Part shown: positions 34,129 to 42,872 of the stretch, piece after piece
How the letters are laid out: the number at the start of each line of letters is the position of its first letter
Position numbering within the stretch: position 1 is the first letter of the stretch
Assembly (NCBI GenBank): GCA_031399085.1
Contig: JANNOQ010000090.1
Location: 1-64,000 of the forward strand
DNA from: R-RK-3 sp031399085
GTDB lineage: Bacteria; Pseudomonadota; Alphaproteobacteria; Rhizobiales; Rhodomicrobiaceae
Length of the DNA: 64,000 nt
Direction of reading: 5' to 3'
The notes under the pieces: model-generated
Database searches by the model: none
What the model was told of the DNA's origin: nothing
Seen by the model: only the letters and a program-made list of their open reading frames with translations
Made by a program: the position numbers and the translations under genes

Positions 34129-34298
34129 GCGGCGTATTCAATCGAATGCGTCATAGCTCATTAACCGAAGCGAGTAAGGTTAATCCAATGATAGCTCTCG
34201 ATTTTGCCGGCGGATCGAGTAGTTTGCGCAAGACGGCATTTATCTAAAAATTGTCAACGCCGGGTTGTGGCGTAAATTCCAGTGGGAAGCCTGCTCTT

Positions 34299-34664
34299 AT
34301 GACCATGCCCTGTATTCTCCTCGCCGAAGACGATGAATCGATGCGCCGCTTCCTGGTCAAGGCGCTGGAACGGGCGGGCTATGACGTGGTGTCATTTTCA
34401 AATGGCGCGGAAGCGTTCGAATGCTTGCGCAGCCGCCGGTTTACGTTGCTGCTGACGGACATCGTCATGCCTGAGATGGACGGCATCGAGCTGGCCAAGC
34501 GGGCCTCTGAACTTCAGCCGGAAATGAAGATCATGTTCATCACTGGCTTTGCCGCCGTTGCCCTGCATCCGGACTCCAAGGCGCCTCGTGAGGCGCGCAT
34601 CCTCTCTAAGCCCGTACATCTGCGCGAACTGGTCACCGAAGTCGACCGGCTGATCGCGGCGTAG
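34299..34664 (+). CDS. cpdR: CpdR-type single-domain response regulator
   Basis: A 121-residue receiver domain with no output domain: acidic pocket AEDDESMRR, phospho-acceptor Asp in LLTDIVMPEMDG (about 52), Thr/Ser in MFITGF and Lys in LSKPVHLREL. This matches CpdR, which in Caulobacter and rhizobia controls ClpXP localisation and degradation of CtrA in the cell cycle. The alternative name DivK fits less well (DivK lacks the SKPVHL end). ATG 34299 has GGGAAG nine bases before it. Confidence 0.85.
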   Translation: MTMPCILLAEDDESMRRFLVKALERAGYDVVSFSNGAEAFECLRSRRFTLLLTDIVMPEMDGIELAKRASELQPEMKIMFITGFAAVALHPDSKAPREARILSKPVHLRELVTEVDRLIAA

Positions 34665-34682
34665 TGCTGAGCGTTGCAGTTT

Positions 34683-35759
34683 TCAAATCAGCTTAAGGCT
34701 CGCCAGGGTAGTTTTCCACTGCCCCTTGACGGCATTTTGTTTGAACGGCAGCAAAATGCGGCTTTGGCCGGCAATGATCGATTCTTGAAGGCCCCTATCA
34801 CTTCCGACGAGTCGATCGGATTTTTTGCGCATATCGTCCAGTGAGCTGCATTCGCCAGGAAGCATGGTTCCCGCGATCGTCGCCAACATGCTCCCCTGCA
34901 TGTAGAGCACAGGCATTCCGGTAATCATTGCCTCAATGGGCGAATAATGCAGATGCCGTTCTTCTGCGCTGATATAGACAAACGCGGCGGCAGACGCATA
35001 TAAGCCGAAGAACTCGTCATCGCGCATGAACCCAACGACGCTTTGATCATCGACAGGGCCGGTTTGAGCTCCCAGGATTGTGTGGACCGTCGTGCCAAAG
35101 AATTTTTTGATCTTTTGATATTCTTCCAGATAGTAGGGAGATGATGCGATGCGCGGGCATATAAAAAGTAAATTATCCCGAGTACGCTTCCATGTGTTTT
35201 GTTTATCCCAAATATATTGAGGAACGCCACAGCCGATTGTTTGCGCACGTTGCTTGATGAAATCTTCTTCAATAGCTGCTATATTTGGATAGGCTTGGCC
35301 GAGTACAAATCGTGTGGCAGCGATTTTAATCAGGTCTGAGCATCCGTAATGTTGAAATAATTTTGCATAGGTGAGTTCCGCTTCCCGGCCGAACACTCGC
35401 GCGACAATCGGACCGTTAAAATGTTTCAGAGATTCCAAGAGTGGAACCTCGATTGCCGCGGTTACAATAAGATCAAACTTACTGTTTATGATCTTTATCA
35501 ACTCCAATGGCCATGGATCGGTATAGAAGCGGTGTCTTCTAAGCTTCGCATGGTGTTTTGCCGATATCGTCGAAGGTTTGGAGTGCCGGCCGGTTGCGCT
35601 GGAAAATTCCTCGCCCGAAGGTGTCGACGCGGGAGCGAACACTTCGAAGCCAAGCGATTCGAGGATTGGAACCTCGGCGGGTAGAAGTGTTTTGTGATTT
35701 AGGATCCATAAAATACGGCGGTGCCGGAATAGCGAGCGAAACTTGGTCCAGGAATACAT
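34683..35759 (-). CDS. putative GT-B fold glycosyltransferase
   Basis: A 358-residue protein with a Rossmann-like N-terminal half and a C-terminal segment HYSPIEAMITGMPVLYMQGS, which resembles the nucleotide-sugar-binding end of GT-B enzymes (E-x7-E-like region with IEAM-TG-PV). No signal peptide. Its base composition is visibly more AT-rich than its neighbours, pointing to horizontal acquisition of a single gene between cpdR and the unknown gene at 35955. No other polysaccharide genes are adjacent, so the acceptor and sugar are unknown. Confidence 0.6.
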   Translation of the reverse strand: MYSWTKFRSLFRHRRILWILNHKTLLPAEVPILESLGFEVFAPASTPSGEEFSSATGRHSKPSTISAKHHAKLRRHRFYTDPWPLELIKIINSKFDLIVTAAIEVPLLESLKHFNGPIVARVFGREAELTYAKLFQHYGCSDLIKIAATRFVLGQAYPNIAAIEEDFIKQRAQTIGCGVPQYIWDKQNTWKRTRDNLLFICPRIASSPYYLEEYQKIKKFFGTTVHTILGAQTGPVDDQSVVGFMRDDEFFGLYASAAAFVYISAEERHLHYSPIEAMITGMPVLYMQGSMLATIAGTMLPGECSSLDDMRKKSDRLVGSDRGLQESIIAGQSRILLPFKQNAVKGQWKTTLASLKLI

Positions 35760-35954
35760 TGGTCGGAAACTTGCTCTGCAAAATCGTTCGTTATATGCAG
35801 CTTAAAGATGCAAAAATAGCGTGATGCAACTAGCAGAATCGTATCCAGGGTGTCAACCAATATGGACCGCTCAGAAAGGCCGAGACGCTGTGCAGGCGGC
35901 AAGGGCAGGCAACAGACAAACGTCAGCGTAGCCCGGCATGCGCTTATGGATGCC

Positions 35955-36683
35955 CTAATTGGGCGATGTTGGCTGAATAGACGTGGCGCGCCAATCGAGC
36001 GGCGCAATGGTTGGCGCGTCGGCCACGATCTCTCCAAGATCGGTCAGGAGGAAAAGTTCCTCCATCTCCTCCACTTCATCCTCCAGCAACATCGGCTCCT
36101 CGCGGCTTTCCGCGACCATCGACAGTGACGGCGCCGAGTCGAAGCCATATCGCGCCGACAGGCCGAAATGCAGCGCCGCGCATGCGTCAAGCAGAAGCCG
36201 CACGTCGACCTGCCCGGCGACCCTGTAGCCGAGAAGCGGATCGCCCGCCGCCGCGCCGTCGGACTCCGGATAGCCGCGCGCTTCCAGGAAACGCTTTGGC
36301 TGAATCGCGCCGTTGAAGACATTTTGCGCAGCCGGCAGCAACATGTCCTGCAAATCGGCGCTAATGACCGTCGCCAGGCGGAACGTGTCGATCTCGGGCT
36401 TCAGCTCCGGCTCATAAAGGCGCAGTTCCTTCGCTAGGTCGCGCGCCCGCAGGATCTTGGCGAGCATCAGCACTTCGCAGCTCCATAGGCTCTGGGTAAA
36501 GTGCCGGAACGAAGCGAGTTGGTTCGCGATTTCTGAGCAATCCATCCCAGGTGCGATCTGCGGCTCGCTGCGGACGCTTTGCTGGAGCCGGTCGCCGGCC
36601 TCGATCGCGGCGCGAAGCGACTCGCTGAGGAAATAGACGATCGATTCCAGATGGCCTTCATCGTTGGTGGACAGAATTCTCAT
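35955..36683 (-). CDS. conserved hypothetical protein, unknown function
   Basis: A 242-residue, mainly helical, acidic protein: N-terminal helices (GHLESIVYFLSESLRAAIEAG), a central region with ILRARDLAKELRLYEPELKP, and an acidic C-terminus (LLEDEVEEMEELFLL). No signal peptide or membrane helix. I do not recognise the family. It lies downstream of nrdJ on the same strand (141-bp gap), but this alone does not link it to nucleotide reduction. Confidence 0.6.
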   Translation of the reverse strand: MRILSTNDEGHLESIVYFLSESLRAAIEAGDRLQQSVRSEPQIAPGMDCSEIANQLASFRHFTQSLWSCEVLMLAKILRARDLAKELRLYEPELKPEIDTFRLATVISADLQDMLLPAAQNVFNGAIQPKRFLEARGYPESDGAAAGDPLLGYRVAGQVDVRLLLDACAALHFGLSARYGFDSAPSLSMVAESREEPMLLEDEVEEMEELFLLTDLGEIVADAPTIAPLDWRATSIQPTSPN

Positions 36684-36824
36684 GGATTTGCGAGCCGCTA
36701 GGCCGCCCCCCGCTTGATTTCAGGAACGAGCCGAAACGCGCCACTCCGGATGACAAGCGGGCTGCCCGATACAGCGGCAGCCGCGCCAACGCCTCCGGCG
36801 GCATTCAGAACAACACTTCGATAC

Positions 36825-39800
36825 TCAGGAACATCCGCTGGTCGAACCGCACGTGTCGCACTTCAGACAGGTGCCGTTTCGGACCAAGGTGAAATTTCCG
36901 CAATCGCCGCAGGATTCGCCCTCATAGCCCTTAATGCGAGCCTCGGCGCGAAGCGCGGTTTCGGATTTTTCAACTGACGCAACATAACTATGCATATGCG
37001 CCGACGGCGCTACCGCCATGGCATTGTTACCGTGCACATGGCTGACCGAGGCGGCAAGCGCTTGCCTGATTTTGGCAACGGGACCTTCGCCCTCGCCCGC
37101 ATCCACAGATTGTCCCGAAACCATGACGAATTTGTGGTTAAGCGAACCGCGCGTCAGGCCGCGGCTCATATAGCGGTCCGCGACGACGGCTGCATGGCCC
37201 TTATCTTCCGCGACGCCGCCGCCAACCGTCATGTTGTCGATCTCTTGCGGATCGACATGGGCAAGGTCGTTGCGGCCGAGATAGGAGACGGCGAGTTCGC
37301 GGAAAATGTAATCAAGAATGGAGGTTGCGTTCTTGATCGTATCGTTTCCTTGAACCAGGCCCGCCGGCTCGAAACGCGTGAAGGTGAAGGCGTCGACATA
37401 TTCTTCGAGCGGCACGCCATATTGGAGACCGAGGCTAATCGCGATAGCAAAATTGTTCATAAGTGAACGGAAAGCGGCGCCTTCCTTGTGCATATCCACG
37501 AACACCTCACCGAGGCGGCCGTCCTCATATTCCCCGGTGCGCAAATAAACCTTATGCCCGCCGACGACCGCTTTTTGCGTGTAGCCCTTGCGGCGATTGG
37601 GAAGTTTCGCGCGCGTCGCCATCTCGCGTTCGCGCTCGATGATGCGCTCGACAATGCGTTCCGCCACCAGCTCGACATGCTTCTGCGTCGGCTTTTCTGC
37701 GATGATCGGCTCGATGCCGTCATCCTCGCTCTCATCGTCGCTGAGAAGTTGGGCCTGCAATGGCTGCGACAGCTTGGAACCGTCGCGGTAGAGCGCGTTG
37801 GCCTTCAGGGCGAGCCGCCAGGACAGCATGTAGGCGTTTTTGCAATCATCCACGGTTGCATTGTTCGGCATGTTGATGGTTTTCGAGATCGCCCCCGAAA
37901 TGAACGGCTGCGCCGCCGCCAACATCCGGATGTGGCTTTCCGCCGACAGGAAGCGCTTGCCCTTGCGCCCGCAAGGATTGGCGCAATCGAACACCGGCAG
38001 ATGCTCGTCCTTGAGCCCTGGCGCGCCTTCGACCGTCATCGCGCCGCAGCAGAATTCGTTCGCTGCCTCGATCTGAGCCTTGGTGAAGCCGATGGCGGCG
38101 AGCAAGTCGAATTTCGGCGAGTCGAGAATTTCCGGGCTAATTCCGAGCGTGCCGGTGCAGAATGCTTCGCCGACCGTCCATTTGTTGAAAGCGAATTTGA
38201 TGTCGAACGCGCTCGCCAAACCGCTTTCGACGGTGGCGATGATCTCGTTGGTGAAGCCCTTTTGCGCAAGGCTTTCATGGTTGATGGATGGAGCGTTTTT
38301 CAGTGTGCCGCGCCCGACCGCATAGTCGATGATTGCCGCAACCGCCGCCTTGTCGTAGCCAAGCGTTTCGAGAGCTTCGGGGACGGCGCGGTTGATAATC
38401 TTGAAATAGCCGCCGCCGGCGAGCTTTTTGAACTTCACAATGGCGAAATCGGGTTCGATGCCGGTCGTGTCGCAATCCATGACGAGGCCGATCGTCCCGG
38501 TCGGGGCGACGACGGTCGCCTGGGCGTTGCGGTAGCCATGCCGCTGACCGAGCGCAAGCGCGCGGTCCCAGGCCTGACGGGCCGCCAGGATCAGCCGCTG
38601 ATTGGGGCAGGAATGTTTGTCGAGCGGCACCGGCAGCGTGTGCAGCCCCTCATAGCAGGAGGTCTCGCCATAGGCCGCGCGGCGGTGATTGCGGATGACG
38701 CGCAGCATATGCGAAGCGTTCGCCTCATATCCGGCGAAGGCGCCCAGGCGTTGCGCCATCTCGGCCGAAGTGGCGTAGGACACCCCGGTCATCAGCGCGG
38801 AAAGGCTGGCGGTCAGCGCCCGTCCTTGCGCTGAATCGTAAGGAATGCCCGAGACCATCAACAGCCCGCCAATATTGGCAAAGCCGAGGCCCAGCGTCCG
38901 GTAGCGGTAGGAGAGTTCCGCGATTTCCTTCGATGGAAACTGCGCCATCGTCACCGAGATTTCCAGCACGACGGTCCAAAGCCGCGTCGCATGGGCGTAG
39001 CCGTCCACATCGAAGCGCTTGCTGGCGTCGCGGAAGCTCATCAGGTTGAGCGAGGCCAGATTGCAGGCCGTGTCATCCAGGAACATATATTCCGAGCACG
39101 GGTTGGACGCCCGGATCGGCCCCGAGGCCGGGCAGGTGTGCCAGTCATTGATGGTCGTGTGGAATTGGACGCCGGGATCGGCGGACGCCCAGGCGGCGTA
39201 GGCGATGCGGTCCCACAATTCGGCGGCCTTGAGCGACTTGACGGTTTTGCCGTCCTTGCGCGCTTTCAGCTCCCAGGCGCCGTCAGTTTCGACCGCCGCG
39301 AGGAAATCGTCGTCGATGCGCACCGTATTGTTGGAATTCTGACCGGAAACGGTTTTGTAAGCCTCGCCTTCCCAATCGGTGTCGAACACCGGGAATTCGA
39401 TCTTTTCAAAACCCTGGCGGGCGAATTGGATGACCCGCTGAATATAGCTGTCCGGAACAAAGGCTTTTCGGGCGGCGCGGATTTCGCGCTTTAGCGCCGG
39501 GTTTTTCGCCGGGTCGAAGCAATCGTCGCCATGACCGTCGCAGTGGGTGCAGGCGCGCATGATGGCATTCAGATTGCGGGCGCACATCTTGGACCCAGCC
39601 ACCATCGCGGCGACCTTCTGCTCCTCATTCACCTTCCAGTCGATGAATTCCTCGATGTCCGGGTGGTCGGCATCGACGATGACCATCTTGGCCGCCCGCC
39701 GTGTCGTTCCGCCCGACTTGATCGCCCCGGCCGCCCGGTCGCCGATCTTGAGGAAGCTCATCAGGCCCGACGATTTGCCGCCGCCTGAGAGTTTTTCACC

Positions 39801-40523
39801 CGCCGAGCGGAGCTTGGAGAAATTCGTGCCCGTACCCGAGCCATATTTGAACAGCCGCGCCTCCCGCACCCACAAATCCATGATGCCGTTCTCATTGACG
39901 AGATCGTCCTCGATGGACTGGATGAAGCAGGCATGCGGCTGCGGATGCTCGTAAGCGGACGAGGCGCGGGTCAGCTCACCGGTTTCGTAATCGACATAAT
40001 AGTGGCCCTGGCTCGGACCATCGATGCCATAGGCCCAATGCAGCCCGGTGTTGAACCATTGCGGGCTGTTCGGCGCGGCCATCTGCATCGCGAGCATGTA
40101 GCAAAGCTCGTCATGAAAGGCGCGGGCGTCCTCCTCGGAGGAGAAATAGCCGCCCTTCCAGCCCCAATAGGTCCAGGTGCCGGCCAGCCGGTCGAACACT
40201 TGGCGCGCGTCGATCTCGCAGGTAGAGCGCTCATTTTCGGGCAGTTCGGCGAGCGCGGCGCTATCGGCAACCGAGCGCCACAGCCATGAGGGGACGGAAT
40301 TTTCCTCGACCTTTTTCAGCCGCGCCGGAACCCCCGCCTTGCGGAAATATTTCTGCGCAAGAATGTCGCTCGCGACCTGGCTCCATTGCGCCGGGATCTG
40401 CATGTTCTCCAGCCGGAAGACGATCGAGCCGTCCGGATTGCGGATTTCGCTCGTCGCCTCACGAAATTCGATCTCCGCGTAAGGTGACTGACCCGTCCTG
40501 GTGAAGCGCCGTTCAATCCGCAT
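36825..40523 (-). CDS. nrdJ: adenosylcobalamin-dependent class II ribonucleotide reductase
   Basis: 1232 residues, the length of the long alphaproteobacterial NrdJ type. N-terminal KYFRKAGVP and the PNSPQWFNTG segment are present, active-site segments include NPCSEYMFLDDTACNLASLNL near 460, and the C-terminal zinc-ribbon-like tail CGDCGNFTLVRNGTC-x2-CDTCG carries the redox cysteines. It reduces ribonucleotides using B12 rather than a di-iron tyrosyl radical, with or without oxygen. The ATG has AGAGGGG six bases upstream. A cobalamin-riboswitch-like element lies about 56 bp upstream but faces the other way. Confidence 0.95.
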   Translation of the reverse strand: MRIERRFTRTGQSPYAEIEFREATSEIRNPDGSIVFRLENMQIPAQWSQVASDILAQKYFRKAGVPARLKKVEENSVPSWLWRSVADSAALAELPENERSTCEIDARQVFDRLAGTWTYWGWKGGYFSSEEDARAFHDELCYMLAMQMAAPNSPQWFNTGLHWAYGIDGPSQGHYYVDYETGELTRASSAYEHPQPHACFIQSIEDDLVNENGIMDLWVREARLFKYGSGTGTNFSKLRSAGEKLSGGGKSSGLMSFLKIGDRAAGAIKSGGTTRRAAKMVIVDADHPDIEEFIDWKVNEEQKVAAMVAGSKMCARNLNAIMRACTHCDGHGDDCFDPAKNPALKREIRAARKAFVPDSYIQRVIQFARQGFEKIEFPVFDTDWEGEAYKTVSGQNSNNTVRIDDDFLAAVETDGAWELKARKDGKTVKSLKAAELWDRIAYAAWASADPGVQFHTTINDWHTCPASGPIRASNPCSEYMFLDDTACNLASLNLMSFRDASKRFDVDGYAHATRLWTVVLEISVTMAQFPSKEIAELSYRYRTLGLGFANIGGLLMVSGIPYDSAQGRALTASLSALMTGVSYATSAEMAQRLGAFAGYEANASHMLRVIRNHRRAAYGETSCYEGLHTLPVPLDKHSCPNQRLILAARQAWDRALALGQRHGYRNAQATVVAPTGTIGLVMDCDTTGIEPDFAIVKFKKLAGGGYFKIINRAVPEALETLGYDKAAVAAIIDYAVGRGTLKNAPSINHESLAQKGFTNEIIATVESGLASAFDIKFAFNKWTVGEAFCTGTLGISPEILDSPKFDLLAAIGFTKAQIEAANEFCCGAMTVEGAPGLKDEHLPVFDCANPCGRKGKRFLSAESHIRMLAAAQPFISGAISKTINMPNNATVDDCKNAYMLSWRLALKANALYRDGSKLSQPLQAQLLSDDESEDDGIEPIIAEKPTQKHVELVAERIVERIIEREREMATRAKLPNRRKGYTQKAVVGGHKVYLRTGEYEDGRLGEVFVDMHKEGAAFRSLMNNFAIAISLGLQYGVPLEEYVDAFTFTRFEPAGLVQGNDTIKNATSILDYIFRELAVSYLGRNDLAHVDPQEIDNMTVGGGVAEDKGHAAVVADRYMSRGLTRGSLNHKFVMVSGQSVDAGEGEGPVAKIRQALAASVSHVHGNNAMAVAPSAHMHSYVASVEKSETALRAEARIKGYEGESCGDCGNFTLVRNGTCLKCDTCGSTSGCS

Positions 40524-40578
40524 CTTGTGCCCCTCTGAAGCTTGCCGCGCATTTCAAATGCTGAACGCGAAACGCTAC

Positions 40579-40700
40579 TCGGGCCGAAAGACGGAAAGCC
40601 GTCCGCCAGCATACGCAACGCTACTGAGGCGTGGATGCCGAACTGGCACCTGACGTCGGGATTTACGCTGATGGCCTGTGGAGGCCGGAGACGTGCCCGA
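40579..40700 (+). promoter_or_regulatory. cobalamin riboswitch-like RNA, orphan orientation
   Basis: On the plus strand the closing stem TCGGGC (40579-40584) pairs with GCCCGA (40695-40700). A GACGG-aaag-CCGTC hairpin follows, then ACGCAACGCT resembling the CCGCAACTGT core. GAACTGGCAC and CGGGATTT come next, and GAGGCCGGAGACGTGCC (40681-40697) matches the B12 box (AGCCAGGAGACCTGCC) closely. Several core positions deviate, so it may be weak or decaying. It points away from nrdJ. The next plus-strand gene, 326 bp downstream, is a complex I subunit not known to be B12-controlled. Confidence 0.55.
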
Positions 40701-41025
40701 AGGCTTAGTCCATGGCAGAATCTGACTGATTCACGCCGTATTGGCCAGCCCTAGCGAATAAAAAAAATCCATCTACAAGATGTTGTGGTTTCCCTGCACC
40801 ATGCCCCCGCCCCGAGCCGCCTCCGTTTGGCGGCTCTCGACATGACGATAGGGCGATTCTGCGCGAAAGCCGCTCCTTCACCCTGGCGCGTCAAACACGC
40901 ATCAACAGCTTCGCGTCAGCTAGGGAATTCTCGCTTCTTTGCTAGCGTGATGCAGAATCGCTTTGAATGGACATTCGCTATGGGCCGGTGCGATAGTCGC
41001 GCGAACCAAACGGCGGGCAGCTTGC
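40701..41025. other. 325-bp region downstream of the riboswitch-like RNA
   Basis: It contains a perfect 8-bp hairpin GAGCCGCC-TCCGTTT-GGCGGCTC (40814-40836) without a U-tract, and on the minus strand a short hairpin CATCT/AGATG followed by a T run (about 40756-40781). No gene that a cobalamin riboswitch would normally control is present here. Confidence 0.4.
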
Positions 41026-41421
41026 ATGAGCCTCTTTAGCGATCTTTTTACCTGGTGGAATGGCGCAACGCTCTCGACGCGGCGCTACACGGCAAAGCAT
41101 GGCCGCGCCATCGGCGAGGACGGCTTCGGAAACCGATATTACGAAGACAAAGCCGGCATTGGCCCCGCCGGCAAGCCGCGCCGCTGGGTCATCTACAACG
41201 GCGATGCCGAGGCGTCCAAGGTACCGGCCGAGTGGCATGGATGGCTGCACTACAGTATCGACGAGCCGCCGGGCAACGACTACCAGGGCAAGAGCTGGCA
41301 AAAGCCGCATTTGGAGAATCTGACTGGCACATCCGGAGCCTATCATCCCCCCGGCAGCATTGCCAACCCGACCCGCCGCCGTCCCGCCGCGCTGGATTAT
41401 GAACCCTGGCGGGCGGAATGA
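41026..41421 (+). CDS. complex I accessory subunit, NDUFA12/B17.2-like
   Basis: A 131-residue soluble protein matching the NDUFA12 family, an alphaproteobacterial supernumerary subunit of NADH:ubiquinone oxidoreductase. Typical features are FTWWNGATLSTRRYTAKHG, GEDGFGNRYYED, RRWVIYNG, EASKVPAEWHGWLHY and a C-terminal YEPWR. ATG 41026 is chosen by family length. The frame extends to 40963 but the extra residues do not fit. Ribosome site weak. Confidence 0.9.
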   Translation: MSLFSDLFTWWNGATLSTRRYTAKHGRAIGEDGFGNRYYEDKAGIGPAGKPRRWVIYNGDAEASKVPAEWHGWLHYSIDEPPGNDYQGKSWQKPHLENLTGTSGAYHPPGSIANPTRRRPAALDYEPWRAE

Positions 41422-41461
41422 GGCACTCTTCCCAACGCAGACATTTGCGACCGCACAATCC

Positions 41462-41567
41462 GGGTCGTCCCGGCCGAAGAGCCGGGACCCATTAGCCCTG
41501 ACACACGGCAACGCGCTTGCTGAGGAGCCATTGGGTCCCGGATAGCCCTGCGGGCTTCCGGGACGAC
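41462..41567. repeat. nested inverted-repeat intergenic element
   Basis: The outer arms TCGTCCCGG (41464-41472) and CCGGGACGA (41558-41566) enclose inner arms CCGGGACCCATT (41482-41493) and ATTGGGTCCCGG (41530-41541). GC-rich palindromic elements of this look are dispersed in many Hyphomicrobiales genomes. Only one copy is in this window, so its repeated nature is inferred. It sits between convergent genes and could serve as a bidirectional transcript end. Confidence 0.6.
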
Positions 41568-41617
41568 GAAGGGAGAAGCCGCGTTTCGCGGAAGGCTTCT
41601 TTGGGAGAGTGCTCCCG

Positions 41618-42811
41618 TCAAATCATCTCCACCGCGACTGCGGTCGCCTCGCCGCCGCCGATGCAGATCGCCGCAATGCCGCGCCTGCCGCCGCCGCGCT
41701 TCAGCGCATTGACGAGCGTCACCAGGATGCGAGCACCCGATGCGCCAATCGGATGGCCGAGCGCGCAGGCGCCGCCATTGACGTTCACCACATCATGCGG
41801 CAAGCCAAGATCGCGCATCGCCGCCATGACGACGACCGCGAACGCTTCGTTGATCTCGTAAAGATCGGCGTCGTCAGCCCGCCAGCCGGTTGTCTCATAG
41901 AGCTTGCGGATAGCGTGAATAGGCGCGGTGGTGAACCATGCAGGCTCTTGAGCGTGGCTGGCGGTGGCGATGATCCGGGCCGTCGGCGTTACACCGCGCC
42001 GCGCCGCCGCGCTTTCGCGCATCAGCACCAGCGCCGCCGCGCCGTCCGAAATCGAACTGGAATTGGCCGCCGTCACGGTGCCGCCTTCGCGGAAGGCCGG
42101 CTTCAATTGCGGAATTTTTTCAGGCTTTGCCGAGAAAGGCTGCTCGTCTCTGTCGACATTGCTTTGCATCTTGCCCGTGGTGACACTCACGGCGACCATC
42201 TCGTCGGCAAAGCTGCCATCCTCATTCGCCCGTTTCGCCCTTTCGAGCGAGGCGATGGCGAAGGCGTCCTGATCGGCGCGGGTGAATTGGTAATGCTGCG
42301 CCGTGTCCTCGGCGAAGCTGCCCATCAGGCGGCCCTTGTCGTAAGCATCCTCAAGGCCGTCCAAGAACATGCTGTCCAGCACTTGGCCGTGGCCGAGACG
42401 CATCCCGCCGCGCGCCTTCGGCAGCAGGTAGGGTGCGTTCGACATGCTTTCCATGCCACCCGCGACGATGATGTCGTTCGGCCTGGCGTGCAGCGCCTCA
42501 TAGGCGGACATCACCGTTTTCATGCCCGAGCCGCACATCTTATTGACGGTGGAACAGGGCACCGATTGCGGCAGTCCCGCGCCGAGGGCGGCTTGCCGTG
42601 CCGGAGCCTGGCCCTGACCAGCCGGAAGCACGCAGCCCATCAGCACTTCGGCCACATCGGCGGGCGCGAGGCCGCTCTTGGCGATTGCCGCCTTGATCAC
42701 TTCGCTGCCGAGCTGTGGAGCCGTCAATGGAGACAGCGCGCCTTGAAATCCGCCCATTGGGGTGCGGGCCGCGCCGACGATAACGATAGGGTCGCTGCCA
42801 TTCGCGCTCAT
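41618..42811 (-). CDS. acetyl-CoA C-acyltransferase (thiolase)
   Basis: A 397-residue thiolase. The nucleophile Cys is in NKMCGSGMKT near 92, the His in GHPIGASGAR near 353 and the second catalytic Cys in CIGGGEA near 383. It condenses two acetyl-CoA or cleaves 3-ketoacyl-CoA, so it could serve polyhydroxybutyrate synthesis, ketogenesis or beta-oxidation. No phaB or phaC is adjacent. ATG 42811 follows GAGGG by seven bases, preferred to an in-frame GTG at 42832. Confidence 0.9.
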   Translation of the reverse strand: MSANGSDPIVIVGAARTPMGGFQGALSPLTAPQLGSEVIKAAIAKSGLAPADVAEVLMGCVLPAGQGQAPARQAALGAGLPQSVPCSTVNKMCGSGMKTVMSAYEALHARPNDIIVAGGMESMSNAPYLLPKARGGMRLGHGQVLDSMFLDGLEDAYDKGRLMGSFAEDTAQHYQFTRADQDAFAIASLERAKRANEDGSFADEMVAVSVTTGKMQSNVDRDEQPFSAKPEKIPQLKPAFREGGTVTAANSSSISDGAAALVLMRESAAARRGVTPTARIIATASHAQEPAWFTTAPIHAIRKLYETTGWRADDADLYEINEAFAVVVMAAMRDLGLPHDVVNVNGGACALGHPIGASGARILVTLVNALKRGGGRRGIAAICIGGGEATAVAVEMI

Positions 42812-42872
42812 GAAAATGCCCTCATGGTTCACATGGCTGACAGTTTAACGCCGCGCGATGAGCCGCGCCAGC

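Noticed and set aside
34140..34190. Possible CtrA site upstream of cpdR (two TTAA words)
   Set aside because: The TTAA words are 15 bases apart rather than the 7 required for TTAA-N7-TTAA.
37488..38834. 448-codon plus-strand open frame inside nrdJ
   Set aside because: Antisense to a highly conserved gene with no motifs. Long antisense frames are common at this GC content.
40814..40836. Perfect 8-bp hairpin downstream of the riboswitch-like RNA as its terminator
   Set aside because: There is no run of T after the stem and it lies over 110 nt away, so an expression platform cannot be claimed.
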